DNA of 64,000 nt from Pedobacter kyungheensis (GCF_000812965.1 NZ_JSYN01000019.1:1-64000), one strand, 5' to 3'. Positions 43,629-53,227 are shown, numbered from the stretch's first letter. Translations and numbers: made by a program. The notes: generated from the sequence alone by a model not told the origin.

Positions 43629-44963
43629 ATGAACAAAACACTCTCGCCGAAACAAGAAATTGCTTACGCTGCCGGTATGATTGGCTGGAGCACGATGACG
43701 AACATTATCATCGTCATGCTTCCTTTTTTCTATCTGCCGCCAAGTAATGCTGGTCTTCCTCCGCTTGTGCCGCAGCTTGTTTTATTCGGAGCTTTTAACA
43801 TCCTCTCCATCATTGCTGCATCAGGCCGACTGGTAGATGCGCTTTACGACCCATTTATTGCCGCTAAGAGCGATGCCAGCACCAATAAAAAAGGTAGGCG
43901 CATGCCTTTCATGAAGTGGGCCATTATACCTGCGATGCTTTTCTGTGGACTGGTTTTTTACCCCATTCAAAAAACAGAAAGCCTGCACAATGCCTGGTGG
44001 TTAACCATTACCCTTTGCCTGTTCTTTGTATCGGTTACTACCTACATCATTCCATATAATGCTTTACTGGCCGAAGTAACCAACACACCAAGACAAAAAG
44101 TAAAACTTTCGAGCTACCAGCAGGTGGGTTTTGTTATCGGAATTATTTTATCGGCCTGCGCCAATAATTTTGCCGATTTGGTACAAGATCATTTTCAGGT
44201 TGCCAACCGTAGCGAAGCTGTTCAAATGGCTATTTGGGGTTTATGTGCACTCTCTGGACTGGTGATGTTGCTACCCGTTTTTTTCATCAATGAGAAAGAT
44301 TTTTCGGTGGCCAAACCGAGCCATGTGCCGCTTTGGGCAGCCATGAAAAACACCTTTAAAAACAGCAACTTTAAATATTACCTGATTTCTGATTTTGCCT
44401 TTTACACTGCGTTGAGCATTATTTCGAGTGGTTTGTTATACTTCTGCACCGTTTTGTTAGGCCTGCACGAATCAGAGGGAGGAAAATTTATGGCATCGAT
44501 GGTGTTTGCTTCGTTGCTGTTCTATCCGCTGGTTAACTTTGGTTCGGCTAAAATTGGCAAAAAACCTTTTGTACTGCTCGCATTTGGGGTACTGTGCCTC
44601 ATTTTCGTAACTATTTTTTTTCTGGGCAAATTGCCTTTCGGTCCGCATACCCAAATTTATATGCTCGTTTTATCGGCTTCGTTTCCATTGGCTGCACTGG
44701 GTATTTTACCTACCGCGATATTAGCCGATATTGCCCAAAGAGATACTTTAGAAACCGGCGAAAACCACGAAGGAATGTTCTTCGCCGTAAAATACCTGTT
44801 TGTAAAACTGGGCCAAACGCTGGGGATTGCCATTTTTGCCATGCTTACTATTTATGGCAAAGATCCGGGTAATGATTTTGGGCTACGCCTCAACGGAATT
44901 GTAGGTTTTGGGCTTTGCTTAATTGCATTGCTGTTTTTTAGCAGGTTTAAAGAGGAAAAGTAA
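43629..44963 (+). CDS. MFS transporter of the GPH (glycoside-cation symporter) type
   Basis: The 444-residue protein has 12 predicted helices. Its N-terminus (KQEIAYAAGMIGWSTMTN), the RLVDALYDPFIAAKSD motif after helix 2 and TYIIPYNALLAEV are signatures of the glycoside-pentoside-hexuronide/cation symporters related to melibiose permease. The substrate is probably a sugar or glycoside, taken up with Na+ or H+. No sugar enzymes lie next to it. Confidence 0.87.
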   Translation: MNKTLSPKQEIAYAAGMIGWSTMTNIIIVMLPFFYLPPSNAGLPPLVPQLVLFGAFNILSIIAASGRLVDALYDPFIAAKSDASTNKKGRRMPFMKWAIIPAMLFCGLVFYPIQKTESLHNAWWLTITLCLFFVSVTTYIIPYNALLAEVTNTPRQKVKLSSYQQVGFVIGIILSACANNFADLVQDHFQVANRSEAVQMAIWGLCALSGLVMLLPVFFINEKDFSVAKPSHVPLWAAMKNTFKNSNFKYYLISDFAFYTALSIISSGLLYFCTVLLGLHESEGGKFMASMVFASLLFYPLVNFGSAKIGKKPFVLLAFGVLCLIFVTIFFLGKLPFGPHTQIYMLVLSASFPLAALGILPTAILADIAQRDTLETGENHEGMFFAVKYLFVKLGQTLGIAIFAMLTIYGKDPGNDFGLRLNGIVGFGLCLIALLFFSRFKEEK

Positions 44964-45038
44964 ATTGGAGTTTAGCGTTTGGAGTTCGCGTTTAGCGTTA
45001 GTATTCGCCACAATCTCTGCCATATCACATATTTTACC

Positions 45039-45046
45039 TATCTTTG
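45039..45046 (+). promoter_or_regulatory. Candidate promoter for the DEAD-box helicase
   Basis: TATCTTTG matches TAnnTTTG and leaves a leader of about 100 bases before the ATG at 45151. It follows a tagcgtttggag-type repeat at 44965-45000. Confidence 0.4.
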
Positions 45047-45150
45047 CGGCGAAGCAGAATTTCTTTATCATTTAAAGCAATCCGCAAGTTAGTCCTTCAA
45101 CAAATGATTGTTCTAGCTTCTTCAACACAAAATATTACACAAAAACATAC

Positions 45151-46446
45151 ATGTTATTTAAAGAATTAAACCTCATTGAGCCAATTTTAAAGGCGCTTGA
45201 GACTGAGGGTTACACACAACCTACGCCTATACAGGAGCAATCTATTCCTACCATATTAAAAGGAAAAGATTTATTGGGTTGTGCGCAAACCGGTACCGGA
45301 AAAACAGCGGCTTTTGCTATTCCGATGCTGCAATTACTACACGAAAAACACCTGAATACCAAAGTCAACAAAAACATTAAAGCTTTGGTTTTAACCCCAA
45401 CCCGCGAGCTGGCTATCCAGATTGAGGAAAGCTTTAAAGCTTATGGAAAAAATCTAAACCTTCGCCATCTGGTAATTTTTGGAGGTGTAAATCAGTTTTC
45501 GCAGGTAGAAGCACTAAAAAAAGGAGTTGACATTTTAGTAGCCACCCCAGGTCGTTTGCTCGATTTAATGAATCAGGGCTTTATCAACCTGAATACGATT
45601 GACCTATTCGTTTTAGATGAGGCCGACCGTATGCTGGATATGGGCTTTATCCACGATGTGAAAAGAGTGGTGGCTAAATTACCTGCAATGCGCCAGACTT
45701 TGTTTTTCTCGGCTACTATGCCTGATGAAATTCAGAAACTGGCCAATACGATTTTATCTAACCCAACTAAAGTTGAGGTTACCCCTATTTCTTCTACTGC
45801 TGAAACCATCGTTCAGTCGGTTTATTTTGTAGATAAACCTGATAAAAAGAAATTACTGATTCACCTTTTAGAAGATAAAGATATTCAAACTGCCCTGGTA
45901 TTTACCCGTACCAAACATGGTGCAGACCGGATTGTTAAAGATTTAGGTCATGCAGGTATTAAAGCGGCTGCCATCCACGGTAATAAATCGCAAAATGCCA
46001 GACAAAGGGCACTAACCGATTTTAAAGACCGGAAAATCCGTGTTTTGGTAGCTACTGACATTGCTGCACGTGGGATCGATATCGATCAGTTATCGCATGT
46101 TTTCAACTTCGAGCTACCGAATATTCCCGAATCTTATGTGCATAGAATCGGCCGTACAGGGCGTGCAGGAGCAAACGGAATTGCCATATCGTTTTGCGAT
46201 GCAGAAGAAAACGAGTACTTACTGGATATCCAGAAACTGATTAAAATTACACTTCCGGTTGTTGATGACCATCCTTACCCGCTAACCTGGGAAAAAATGC
46301 TGGCTAAAAACCAGGTTAAACGCAAACCTCAGGCTCAATCTAAAGGTGGTGGCGGTAAAAAAGGCGGCGATGGCAACATGAGCGGCAAACCTCGTAACGC
46401 CAGCAACAACAGGAGATTTGGCGGCAACAGAAGAAAAAGAGACTAA
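45151..46446 (+). CDS. rhlE: DEAD-box ATP-dependent RNA helicase, RhlE-like
   Basis: The 431-residue protein has the full helicase motif set: Q-motif (GYTQPTPIQEQSIP), I (AQTGTGKT), Ia (PTRELAIQ), II (VLDEADRML), III (FSATMP), IV-V (VATDIAARGIDI) and VI (HRIGRTGRAG). The tail is basic and Gly/Lys/Arg/Asn-rich (GGGGKKGGDG, FGGNRRKRD), as in RhlE proteins that bind RNA during ribosome assembly and in the cold. The relatively long leader fits regulated expression. Confidence 0.93.
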   Translation: MLFKELNLIEPILKALETEGYTQPTPIQEQSIPTILKGKDLLGCAQTGTGKTAAFAIPMLQLLHEKHLNTKVNKNIKALVLTPTRELAIQIEESFKAYGKNLNLRHLVIFGGVNQFSQVEALKKGVDILVATPGRLLDLMNQGFINLNTIDLFVLDEADRMLDMGFIHDVKRVVAKLPAMRQTLFFSATMPDEIQKLANTILSNPTKVEVTPISSTAETIVQSVYFVDKPDKKKLLIHLLEDKDIQTALVFTRTKHGADRIVKDLGHAGIKAAAIHGNKSQNARQRALTDFKDRKIRVLVATDIAARGIDIDQLSHVFNFELPNIPESYVHRIGRTGRAGANGIAISFCDAEENEYLLDIQKLIKITLPVVDDHPYPLTWEKMLAKNQVKRKPQAQSKGGGGKKGGDGNMSGKPRNASNNRRFGGNRRKRD

Positions 46447-46519
46447 CTTGAGCTGAAAGACCAAAGCATAAAGACTAAAGCTCGATTATATATAAAAAAC
46501 CCCGAATTGATTACTGCAG

Positions 46520-46552
46520 TGCCCCCAAAAAGTTAGACACTTTATGGGGGCA
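46520..46552 (+). promoter_or_regulatory. Hairpin formed at the left IS end
   Basis: The first seven bases of the element, tgccccc, are complementary to gggggca at 46546-46552, and inside them aaagt pairs with acttt. The hairpin is followed by TTTTT, so it has terminator form. It would stop reading from outside, or hide the orfA start, six bases on. Confidence 0.6.
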
Positions 46553-46557
46553 TTTTT

Positions 46558-47079
46558 ATGAGTAGACAAGTTAAGCACAGCTTAGAATTTAAATTGACTA
46601 TCGTCAATCAGGTATTAAAAAGAAATAAATCTCTGTCGAGCATCTCAAGAGAAAATGGTCTTGAACAGCGTATGATCCGTCAGTGGATGCAATTCTATAA
46701 ACGCTTTGGAGAAGCTGGACTTAGACCACATTCGACGGTCTATTCTTTAGAGAATAAACTCGAAGTTATCCGCTACTTTATCGACAATCAAGTATCTTTG
46801 AGAGAGGCTTGTCTCCAGTTTAACATTAGATCCAATAGCGTACTATCCAACTGGTTGAGGATATATGCGGCTGGTGGGGCCGAGGGGCTGTCAGAGGAAA
46901 CAAGAGGAAAAAAACGTCTTATGAAGCCAAAGATTTCGAAAAAAGCACCGGAAAAAACCTTGACAGAGCATGAACAAGTTTTGGAAGAAAACAAGCGTTT
47001 ACGTGCGGAGGTCGCGTTTTTAAAAAAGTTACGAGCCTTAATCCAGAAAGAAGAATCAAAGAAAAACAAAAAGCTCTGA
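46558..47079 (+). CDS. IS3-family transposase OrfA
   Basis: The 173-residue protein has two helix-turn-helix segments (LTIVNQVLKRNKSLSSISRE and a second near LREACLQFNIRSNSVLSNWL) that bind the IS ends, then a basic linker and a C-terminal leucine-zipper-like helix (EHEQVLEENKRLRAEVAFLKK). Two HTH modules and this size fit the IS150 subgroup. It ends in the frameshift region. Confidence 0.93.
   Translation: MSRQVKHSLEFKLTIVNQVLKRNKSLSSISRENGLEQRMIRQWMQFYKRFGEAGLRPHSTVYSLENKLEVIRYFIDNQVSLREACLQFNIRSNSVLSNWLRIYAAGGAEGLSEETRGKKRLMKPKISKKAPEKTLTEHEQVLEENKRLRAEVAFLKKLRALIQKEESKKNKKL
47022..47028 (+). promoter_or_regulatory. Programmed -1 frameshift site A AAA AAG
   Basis: The heptamer A AAA AAG sits in the orfA frame with zero-frame codons AAA AAG (the KK in AFLKKLRAL). 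The -1 frame is open from here into orfB without a stop, so slippage gives the OrfAB transposase. This heptamer is the known slippery site of IS3/IS150 elements. Confidence 0.85.
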
Positions 47080-47924
47080 TCGTTCATGGATTAAGGAAGA
47101 GGTTTGATCTCTCCATACTTTTGGAGACCGCCAATATTGCGAGAAGTTCATTTTATTACTATATGAAGCGTAATAAGGTGGTTGATAAGTACCAAGCGAT
47201 CAGGACACGCATCATTGAGCTTTCCAAGCAGCATAAGGGTAGGTATGGCTATAGGCGAATGCTATTTCAACTAAAAAAGGAAGGGTATAAGATCAATCAT
47301 AAAACCGTATTGAGGCTAACTGGTGAGATGGGGCTGAAAAGTATTATCAGGCTTAAGAAATATAGATCCTACAAAGGAGAAGAAGGTAAGACTGCACCCA
47401 ACATACTCAAGAGGAAGTTTAATGCAGAGAGACCGTTTGAAAAATGGGCTACTGATGTAACCGAATTCAGTGTAGCTGGTAAAAAACTGTATCTATCTCC
47501 AATAATCGATTTATTCAACGGAGAGATTATAAGCTATTCACAGTCTCTCAGACCGAATTTTGAGCAAATTACCGGCATGCTGGACAGGGCATTGAAAAAG
47601 GTGCCAAAGAATGCAAAACCGATACTGCACTCGGACCAGGGATGGCAATACAGGATGAAGGATTATCAAGATATTCTGCGGAAGAATCGAATTATTCAAA
47701 GCATGTCAAGAAAGGGTAACTGCCTTGATAATGCTGTAATAGAAAACTTTTTTGGTACGCTGAAGTCTGAGATGTTTTATCTCAAAAAGTACTTGTCAGT
47801 AGAGGTGTTACAGAATGATATTGATGAGTACATCGATTACTATAACTACAATAGGATTAGGTTGAATCTAAAAGGAATGAGCCCGGTTGAATACCGAGCT
47901 CACATCCAAATAATTAATTGTTAA
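47028..47924 (+). CDS. IS3-family transposase OrfB (read by -1 frameshift)
   Basis: This frame carries an N-terminal HTH_21-type segment (KRFDLSILLETANIARSSFYY, then GRYGYRRMLFQLKKEGY) and the rve/DDE integrase core: first Asp in KWATDVTEF, second in LHSDQGWQY, and Glu in NAVIENFFGTLKSE. It has no ATG before conserved sequence, and is joined to OrfA by the A AAA AAG slip. A TTG at 47121 could start a shorter 267-residue form. The fused product is the active transposase. Confidence 0.92.
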   Translation, partial: VTSLNPERRIKEKQKALIVHGLRKRFDLSILLETANIARSSFYYYMKRNKVVDKYQAIRTRIIELSKQHKGRYGYRRMLFQLKKEGYKINHKTVLRLTGEMGLKSIIRLKKYRSYKGEEGKTAPNILKRKFNAERPFEKWATDVTEFSVAGKKLYLSPIIDLFNGEIISYSQSLRPNFEQITGMLDRALKKVPKNAKPILHSDQGWQYRMKDYQDILRKNRIIQSMSRKGNCLDNAVIENFFGTLKSEMFYLKKYLSVEVLQNDIDEYIDYYNYNRIRLNLKGMSPVEYRAHIQIINC

Positions 47925-48020
47925 GTTTGTCTAAACTTTTGGGGGCAGTCCAAAATAACTCAAAGGGATTTTTATTTATACCATTCTCAGATTGGATATT
48001 TTATCCATTAGAAGGCTTTT

Positions 48021-48908
48021 TTAAGCTGTAACACTCAGTTTTTCGATTTCTTTAACAATCAACTGTTCAAGTTGCGAAGAAGCTTTAAGTAAAGGTAATC
48101 TAACCGTATCACCACAAACACCAATGTGTTTTAATGCAGCTTTAATACCTGCAGGGTTTCCTTCTGCAAAAGCCAGGCGGGTAAACTCAATCAGGTTTAA
48201 ATGAGCAGGTGTAGCACCTTTAAAATCGCCGGCTAAACATTGGTTTACCATATCAGAAAGTTGTTTAGGTAAAGCATTTCCGATTACCGAAATAATACCC
48301 GAGGCACCCAGGGCAATCATAGGTAAGGTAATCGGATCATCACCAGAGATTAAAAGAAAATCTGCTGGTTTATCTCGCATAATCTGATTGAACTGATCAA
48401 AACTACCTGAAGCTTCTTTTGTGGCAATGATATTTTTGAAATCGTGTGCCAGCCTGCAGGTGGTTTCCGGACTCATGTTGCTCATGGTACGCCCGGGAAC
48501 ATTGTACAAAATCAAATCTAAAGGAGATACTTCAGCCAGATGTTTGTAGTGCTGGTAAATACCTTCTTGTGTAGGTTTGTTGTAGTACGGACTAACTGAT
48601 AAAATAGCACTATAGCCAGCAGTATCAAAGGTTTTCATATCTTCGGCTACGGCCAAAGTGTTGTTGCCACCAATTCCGGCAACTAAAGGCAATCTGTTAT
48701 CGTTAATTTCAGCAGTATAGGCCCACACCTTCTTCTTTTCGTCCTTGGTCATAGTGGCAGTTTCGCCGGTTGTACCTAAAGAAACGAGGTAATCTATCCC
48801 TCCGTCTACCAAATGATTAATCAGGTTTTTTAAACCATTATAATCAACTGATCCATCTGTGTTGAAAGGTGTAACCAACGCTACACCAGTACCCTGAAAT
48901 TTGTTCAT
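48021..48908 (-). CDS. dapA: 4-hydroxy-tetrahydrodipicolinate synthase
   Basis: DapA condenses pyruvate and aspartate semialdehyde, the first step of the lysine/diaminopimelate branch. The Schiff-base lysine lies in NIIATKEASGSF, the catalytic-triad tyrosine in LILYNVPGRT, and SLGTTGETATM binds substrate. Length is 295 residues from the ATG at 48908 (MNKFQGTGVALVTPF); an upstream ATG at 48947 would add a poorly coding leader. It converges with the helicase gene across the IS. Confidence 0.95.
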   Translation of the reverse strand: MNKFQGTGVALVTPFNTDGSVDYNGLKNLINHLVDGGIDYLVSLGTTGETATMTKDEKKKVWAYTAEINDNRLPLVAGIGGNNTLAVAEDMKTFDTAGYSAILSVSPYYNKPTQEGIYQHYKHLAEVSPLDLILYNVPGRTMSNMSPETTCRLAHDFKNIIATKEASGSFDQFNQIMRDKPADFLLISGDDPITLPMIALGASGIISVIGNALPKQLSDMVNQCLAGDFKGATPAHLNLIEFTRLAFAEGNPAGIKAALKHIGVCGDTVRLPLLKASSQLEQLIVKEIEKLSVTA

Positions 48909-48924
48909 TATATAATTTACTTTT

Positions 48925-49140
48925 TTGTTTTTACCACGGAACCACAAAGGTAGCGAGGTTTTATTCTTTTGTTATAAGTTGTTTTTTATAACATGTTTTT
49001 TTACCACTAAGTCACAAAGACACTAAGGTTTTATTTTTTAAAAATAGCCGTTTATAACCCTTTTTATGCCGCCCTTTATTTTTTTAAGCAGTTAGAATGT
49101 TTGTTTCAAGAACTTTGTGTTCCTGGTGTCTTTGTGGTAA
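48925..49140. repeat. Dispersed 'accacaaag' repeats between dapA and ligA
   Basis: The gap contains taccacggaaccacaaaggt (48931), ttaccactaagtcacaaaga followed by cactaagg (48999-49025) and, inverted, gaactttgtgttcctggtgt then ctttgtggtaaac (49110-49142). The first two are direct and the third inverted, so a long stem could form. No gene is seen. Confidence 0.55.
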
Positions 49141-49145
49141 ACTAT

Positions 49146-51158
49146 TTATTTTATCATTTCTAAAAGTTCTGCGTCGCTGATGATAGGCACATTGAGCTTA
49201 TTCGCTTTTTCCAGTTTCGATGGTCCCATATTGTCGCCCGCTACCAGATAATTTAATTTGCCCGAAATACCACTTAGAATCTTGCCTCCATTGGCTTCAA
49301 TCATATCTTTTAGCTCATCGCGGCTATAGTTTTCAAAAACGCCCGAAATTACGAATGTTTTTCCAATAAGTCGGTCACTATCAAGTGTAATTACCTTTTC
49401 TTCAATTTCAAACTGTAATCCGGCTAATTTTAATAATTCTACCTGCTGTAAATGCTCAGATTTTCCAAAATACTCAACAATACTCTCTGCAATGCGCTGC
49501 CCGATTTCATCAATGGCAATCAATTCTTCAACCGTAGCCTTCGATAGGTTATCGATATTTTTAACGCCGGCAGCAAGTTTTTTAGCTACGGTTTCGCCCA
49601 CATAACGGATGCCGAGGCCAAAAAGTACTTTTTCGAAAGGCATTTCTTTCGATTTTTCAATACCTGCAATCATATTGTCGATGGAGCGCTCACCAAAACG
49701 ATCGAGGGTTTTAAGCTGATCGGACTTTTGGTAAAGCGCATATAAGTCACTAATGTGGTTTACCAGGCCGTTTTTGTAAAAGGTTTCAATGGTTTCATCT
49801 CCCAGTCCATCAATATTCATCGCCTTGCGTGAGATGAAATGCTGCATTTTTCCTACAATCTGTGGCGGACAACCTTCATCGTTAGGACAGTAATGTACCG
49901 CTTCGCCTTCTTTTCTAATGAGCTCGGTACCGCACTCAGGGCAGTTGTGCAGATAATTTACTTTAACTGCGTCTGGCAAGCGTTTATCCAGGTTAACCTT
50001 TATAATCTTGGGAATAATTTCGCCACCTTTTTCTACAAATACGGTATCGCCCAGGTGCAGGTCTAAACGTTCAATTTCATTGGCGTTGTGCAAAGTAGCG
50101 CGTTTAACCGTTGTGCCAGCCAGTAAAACAGGTTTTAAATTCGCTACCGGTGTTACCGCACCGGTTCTGCCCACCTGGTAGGTTACTTTTTCTAAAACGG
50201 TTTCAACTTCGGCAGCTTTGTATTTGTAAGAAATGGCCCAACGTGGCGATTTGGCCGTAAAGCCAAGCTCCTGCTGCTGTGCAAAACTGTTTACCTTAAT
50301 TACAATGCCATCTATATCGTAGCTGAGTTTAAAACGTTCTTCTTCCCAATGATGAATAAAATCGAGCACAGCATCAATATTGGAAACCAATCGGTTGTGC
50401 TCACACACATGAAAGCCCCATTCTTTTACCGCATTCAGGCTATCCCAATGGTTTTTAAACTCATGCTTATCGGTGTATAGAAAGTAAATAAAGCCATCCA
50501 AAGGACGTTTGGCCACTTCTTTACTGTCTTGCATTTTTATGGTGCCCGAAGCAAAATTGCGCGGGTTGGCATAAGGAATTTCTCCTAATTCCTCACGCGC
50601 AGCATTTAAACGTAAAAAGGCTGCTTTGTGCATAAAAATTTCACCACGTATTTCGAAATGCTCGGGTGCAATAACTGATTTAAGCTGATGGGGAATGGTG
50701 TGGATCGTTTTAACGTTAGCCGTTACATCGTCTCCTTTGGTACCATCGCCACGGGTAACCGCTCTAACAAGTTTGCCGTTTTCGTAAGTAAGACTGATGG
50801 ATAATCCATCGAATTTTAGCTCGCAAACGTATTCGAAATTATCGCCGATGGCTTTACGGATCCGCTCATCAAAATCGCGCAGATCTTGCTCGTTATAAGT
50901 ATTCCCCAGCGAAAGCATGGGATATTTATGGTTAACGGTCACAAAATTTTTGGTCACATCGCCACCAACACGTTGAGTAGGAGAGTTGGGGTCGGCAAAC
51001 TCAGGGTTTGCTTGTTCAAGTTCCTGAAGGTGTTTTAATTTTTTGTCAAACTCATAATCGCCAATGGTAGGCATGGCCAGTACGTAATAATTATAATTGT
51101 GCTGGTTGAGCTCGGCAACCAGGGCATCCATTTCTTTTTGTATCGCTGTTAAGGACAT
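49146..51158 (-). CDS. ligA: NAD-dependent DNA ligase
   Basis: The 670-residue protein has the LigA order: Ia domain (YNYYVLAMPTIGDYEFD), nucleotidyltransferase with the AMP-accepting lysine in CELKFDGLSISL, OB fold, a four-cysteine zinc finger (CPECGTEL then CPNDEGCP), helix-hairpin-helix repeats and a C-terminal BRCT domain (GKTFVISGVFENYSRDEL). It seals nicks in replication and repair. Confidence 0.96.
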   Translation of the reverse strand: MSLTAIQKEMDALVAELNQHNYNYYVLAMPTIGDYEFDKKLKHLQELEQANPEFADPNSPTQRVGGDVTKNFVTVNHKYPMLSLGNTYNEQDLRDFDERIRKAIGDNFEYVCELKFDGLSISLTYENGKLVRAVTRGDGTKGDDVTANVKTIHTIPHQLKSVIAPEHFEIRGEIFMHKAAFLRLNAAREELGEIPYANPRNFASGTIKMQDSKEVAKRPLDGFIYFLYTDKHEFKNHWDSLNAVKEWGFHVCEHNRLVSNIDAVLDFIHHWEEERFKLSYDIDGIVIKVNSFAQQQELGFTAKSPRWAISYKYKAAEVETVLEKVTYQVGRTGAVTPVANLKPVLLAGTTVKRATLHNANEIERLDLHLGDTVFVEKGGEIIPKIIKVNLDKRLPDAVKVNYLHNCPECGTELIRKEGEAVHYCPNDEGCPPQIVGKMQHFISRKAMNIDGLGDETIETFYKNGLVNHISDLYALYQKSDQLKTLDRFGERSIDNMIAGIEKSKEMPFEKVLFGLGIRYVGETVAKKLAAGVKNIDNLSKATVEELIAIDEIGQRIAESIVEYFGKSEHLQQVELLKLAGLQFEIEEKVITLDSDRLIGKTFVISGVFENYSRDELKDMIEANGGKILSGISGKLNYLVAGDNMGPSKLEKANKLNVPIISDAELLEMIK

Positions 51159-51275
51159 TTACAAATATAAAAAAGGATGAGAGGGTTTTTAGGTTTCGAT
51201 ATACAAAAAAATGACCTCAGCAATTTTTTCTTAAGAATATTGGGTTAATGGTTGAGAATTGATGAATAACCGGTT

Positions 51276-52466
51276 CTAATACATAAAGCCAAAAAGCCAG
51301 ACAGGGATGATGTTTCCAAAACCGATTTCAATGCCATCTTTCGCAACATAAGCATTTTCTACGCCGGTAATTTGTTCTTTTGTTTTGTTTTTTCCTCCAA
51401 TCTCAAATGTATAGATTTTGTCAACAATAAAATCGGCAACTTTCGAATGGTTTATTTCGTGTAAACCTCTGAACTGGTTTAAAAAAAATGTCTCTCTTAC
51501 ATTTCCAATATTGATGTTTTCTTTTGCCAGTGCATACATCAAATTACTGTTGTTCAGGTAGAGTTTTTCTGGTTTGGTTAAAACGCCAATGCCAGATGTA
51601 TCTTTGTATAGTTCATTAACCAATCCGGCGCGTTCCAGAATTTTTATACCCTGGACAAGTGTATTACGTGAAATACCTATTTTTTCACTCAATTTAGTTA
51701 TGTTAGGCGTAAATGGCGCACTTGAAGCTACGCTGATAAGTAGTTTTTTTAATTTTATCAGGGTATCATAATTTAAATCCTCAACTGCATTAATGTCTAT
51801 TTCGATGATGAGATTTATCGTGTTTTGGAGTTTTTGGATATAAAGGTCCTCATTTTCTTTGTAGTAAGGGTAAACTCCTGTTTTTAGATATTTTTCAAAT
51901 AATGGCAATGGCTTTATATCTTTTAGAAGCTCTGCTACAATGGCATTATGATTTTTTAAAATTTCATGAAAAGAGTAAATCGGAAGTGTTATTTTGGATT
52001 CAAAAGCGATAAATTCTCTAAAAGACAATTCTTTCAGATAATACGTTATTGCTCTTCTACTTAAATCAGATTCAGATTTATAAATTTCGAGCATCGAAGA
52101 CGAAGTAAAAATGAGATTAAGCTCAGGGAAATTGTCATAAATCAATTTTATCTCTCTCGACCAATTGGGATATTTGTGAACTTCATCAAGTAGTAAGTTT
52201 GTTCCTCCGAATTGGACAAATTGTTTAGCCAAATTATAAAGTTTATGCTTAAAAAAATAAATATGATCTAAACTTACATAAAGTGTTGATTTTTGGGGTA
52301 AATGTAGTTTTGCAATTTGCAAAAGCAAGGTGGTTTTTCCCGCTCCTCTTGCTCCTTTAATGGCAATTAAGCGATTATTTAAATCGATTCTATCAACAAG
52401 ATAACGTTGCAAATCCAAAGACACACGCATTAAACTGGCTTGGAATTCCAATAATAATTCTTCCAT
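51276..52466 (-). CDS. AAA ATPase with DUF4143-type C-terminus
   Basis: The 396-residue protein has Walker A GARGAGKTT, Walker B TNLLLDEVHKYPN and sensor-like LIFTSSSMLEI, as in AAA_14 ATPases. The C-terminal half has a winged-helix segment (KLSEKIGISRNTLVQGIKIL) and a DUF4143-like part with DFIVDKIYTFEIGGKNKT, which resembles a restriction-endonuclease-like fold. Such genes are widespread, mobile-looking and of unclear function. I start at the ATG at 52466 (MEELLLEF). Lower GC and many AAA/TTT codons compared with neighbours hint at transfer. Confidence 0.82.
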   Translation of the reverse strand: MEELLLEFQASLMRVSLDLQRYLVDRIDLNNRLIAIKGARGAGKTTLLLQIAKLHLPQKSTLYVSLDHIYFFKHKLYNLAKQFVQFGGTNLLLDEVHKYPNWSREIKLIYDNFPELNLIFTSSSMLEIYKSESDLSRRAITYYLKELSFREFIAFESKITLPIYSFHEILKNHNAIVAELLKDIKPLPLFEKYLKTGVYPYYKENEDLYIQKLQNTINLIIEIDINAVEDLNYDTLIKLKKLLISVASSAPFTPNITKLSEKIGISRNTLVQGIKILERAGLVNELYKDTSGIGVLTKPEKLYLNNSNLMYALAKENINIGNVRETFFLNQFRGLHEINHSKVADFIVDKIYTFEIGGKNKTKEQITGVENAYVAKDGIEIGFGNIIPVWLFGFMY

Positions 52467-52555
52467 ATTGCTTTTTGTATTAAGCAAAAATACTATATTT
52501 TGTTAAATATAAAAAGCATTTTTAGTTAATTTTTGCTTTCTGTAAAAAGCGGTTT

Positions 52556-53227
52556 TTATATTCTGCCCTCAATCTCCTCAAAAATTACCATAAAATCCTT
52601 TTGCAAAATTTCTTTAAAAACCACCAGTTCAAAAGTAAGTTCCTGTAGCTGCTTTTCGTGTAAGGTTTCTGGCCATAAACGCATGCAAATCCGGTTTAGG
52701 GCATAACTGATATTGTCTAGTTTTTGATAGCTCAGCAAGTACTTACTGCTAATAAAACCTTCCAGAAATTTAAAAAAAACGGTTTGGTCTTTTAAACCGC
52801 AATGTCCGAGAAAGCTGGTTAGCGAATCTTTTTTAACTGCATTCAGGTGGTCGTAAAAATGATTTACCTGAATCAAGTTGTGTTCAATCAGCAAATGATC
52901 GAGCAATAATTCCAGGCCAATATGTGCCAAAAAGGAAGGGCGGATGGGCGTATTTTCTACAATGGGTTTAATCAGCTGCTTTAGTATTGCCGTTTTTTCA
53001 AAGAAGAAAGTAGAGGAGTGGAAATATAAGTCGACTTCTAAATGCCTTTTCCATCCCTTAAGCAGGCTTTCCTCTTCTGGATTACCCTTAAAAAGAAATT
53101 CGTTTTTCTGAGGATACAGGTTGGCATCCTTAAGGGCATTTTTAATTAAATCGGGTAAAACCGTTCCCATTACCACATTGGCATCCTGATTTGACCTGTC
53201 GAAATAGTAATGGGATAGAAAGTTCAT
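52556..53227 (-). CDS. Acyl-carrier-protein phosphodiesterase-like (AcpH/DUF479) protein
   Basis: The 223-residue protein starts MNFLSHYYFDRSNQDANVVM, then GTVLPDL, and has GWKRHLEVDLYFHSSTFF, matching the AcpH pattern of an N-terminal MNFLAH-like start and a metal-binding RH..D..FH segment. AcpH removes the phosphopantetheine arm from acyl carrier protein. The match is at family level; activity in this branch is unproven. Confidence 0.72.
   Translation of the reverse strand: MNFLSHYYFDRSNQDANVVMGTVLPDLIKNALKDANLYPQKNEFLFKGNPEEESLLKGWKRHLEVDLYFHSSTFFFEKTAILKQLIKPIVENTPIRPSFLAHIGLELLLDHLLIEHNLIQVNHFYDHLNAVKKDSLTSFLGHCGLKDQTVFFKFLEGFISSKYLLSYQKLDNISYALNRICMRLWPETLHEKQLQELTFELVVFKEILQKDFMVIFEEIEGRI

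Larger units (their letters stand above)
46520..47947 (+). mobile_element. IS3-family insertion sequence (IS150-like), complete
   Basis: The 1428-base element has terminal inverted repeats, tgcccccaaaaagttagac on the left and the complement of gtctaaacttttgggggca on the right (about 16 of 19 matching). It holds orfA and orfB with a -1 frameshift site. It lies between the convergent helicase and dapA genes, so no gene is broken. I see no clear 3-bp target duplication (cag left, gtc right). Both reading frames look intact, so it may be active. Confidence 0.93.

Noticed and set aside
46517..47950. 3-bp target duplication of the IS
   Set aside because: The flanking triplets are cag and gtc and do not match.
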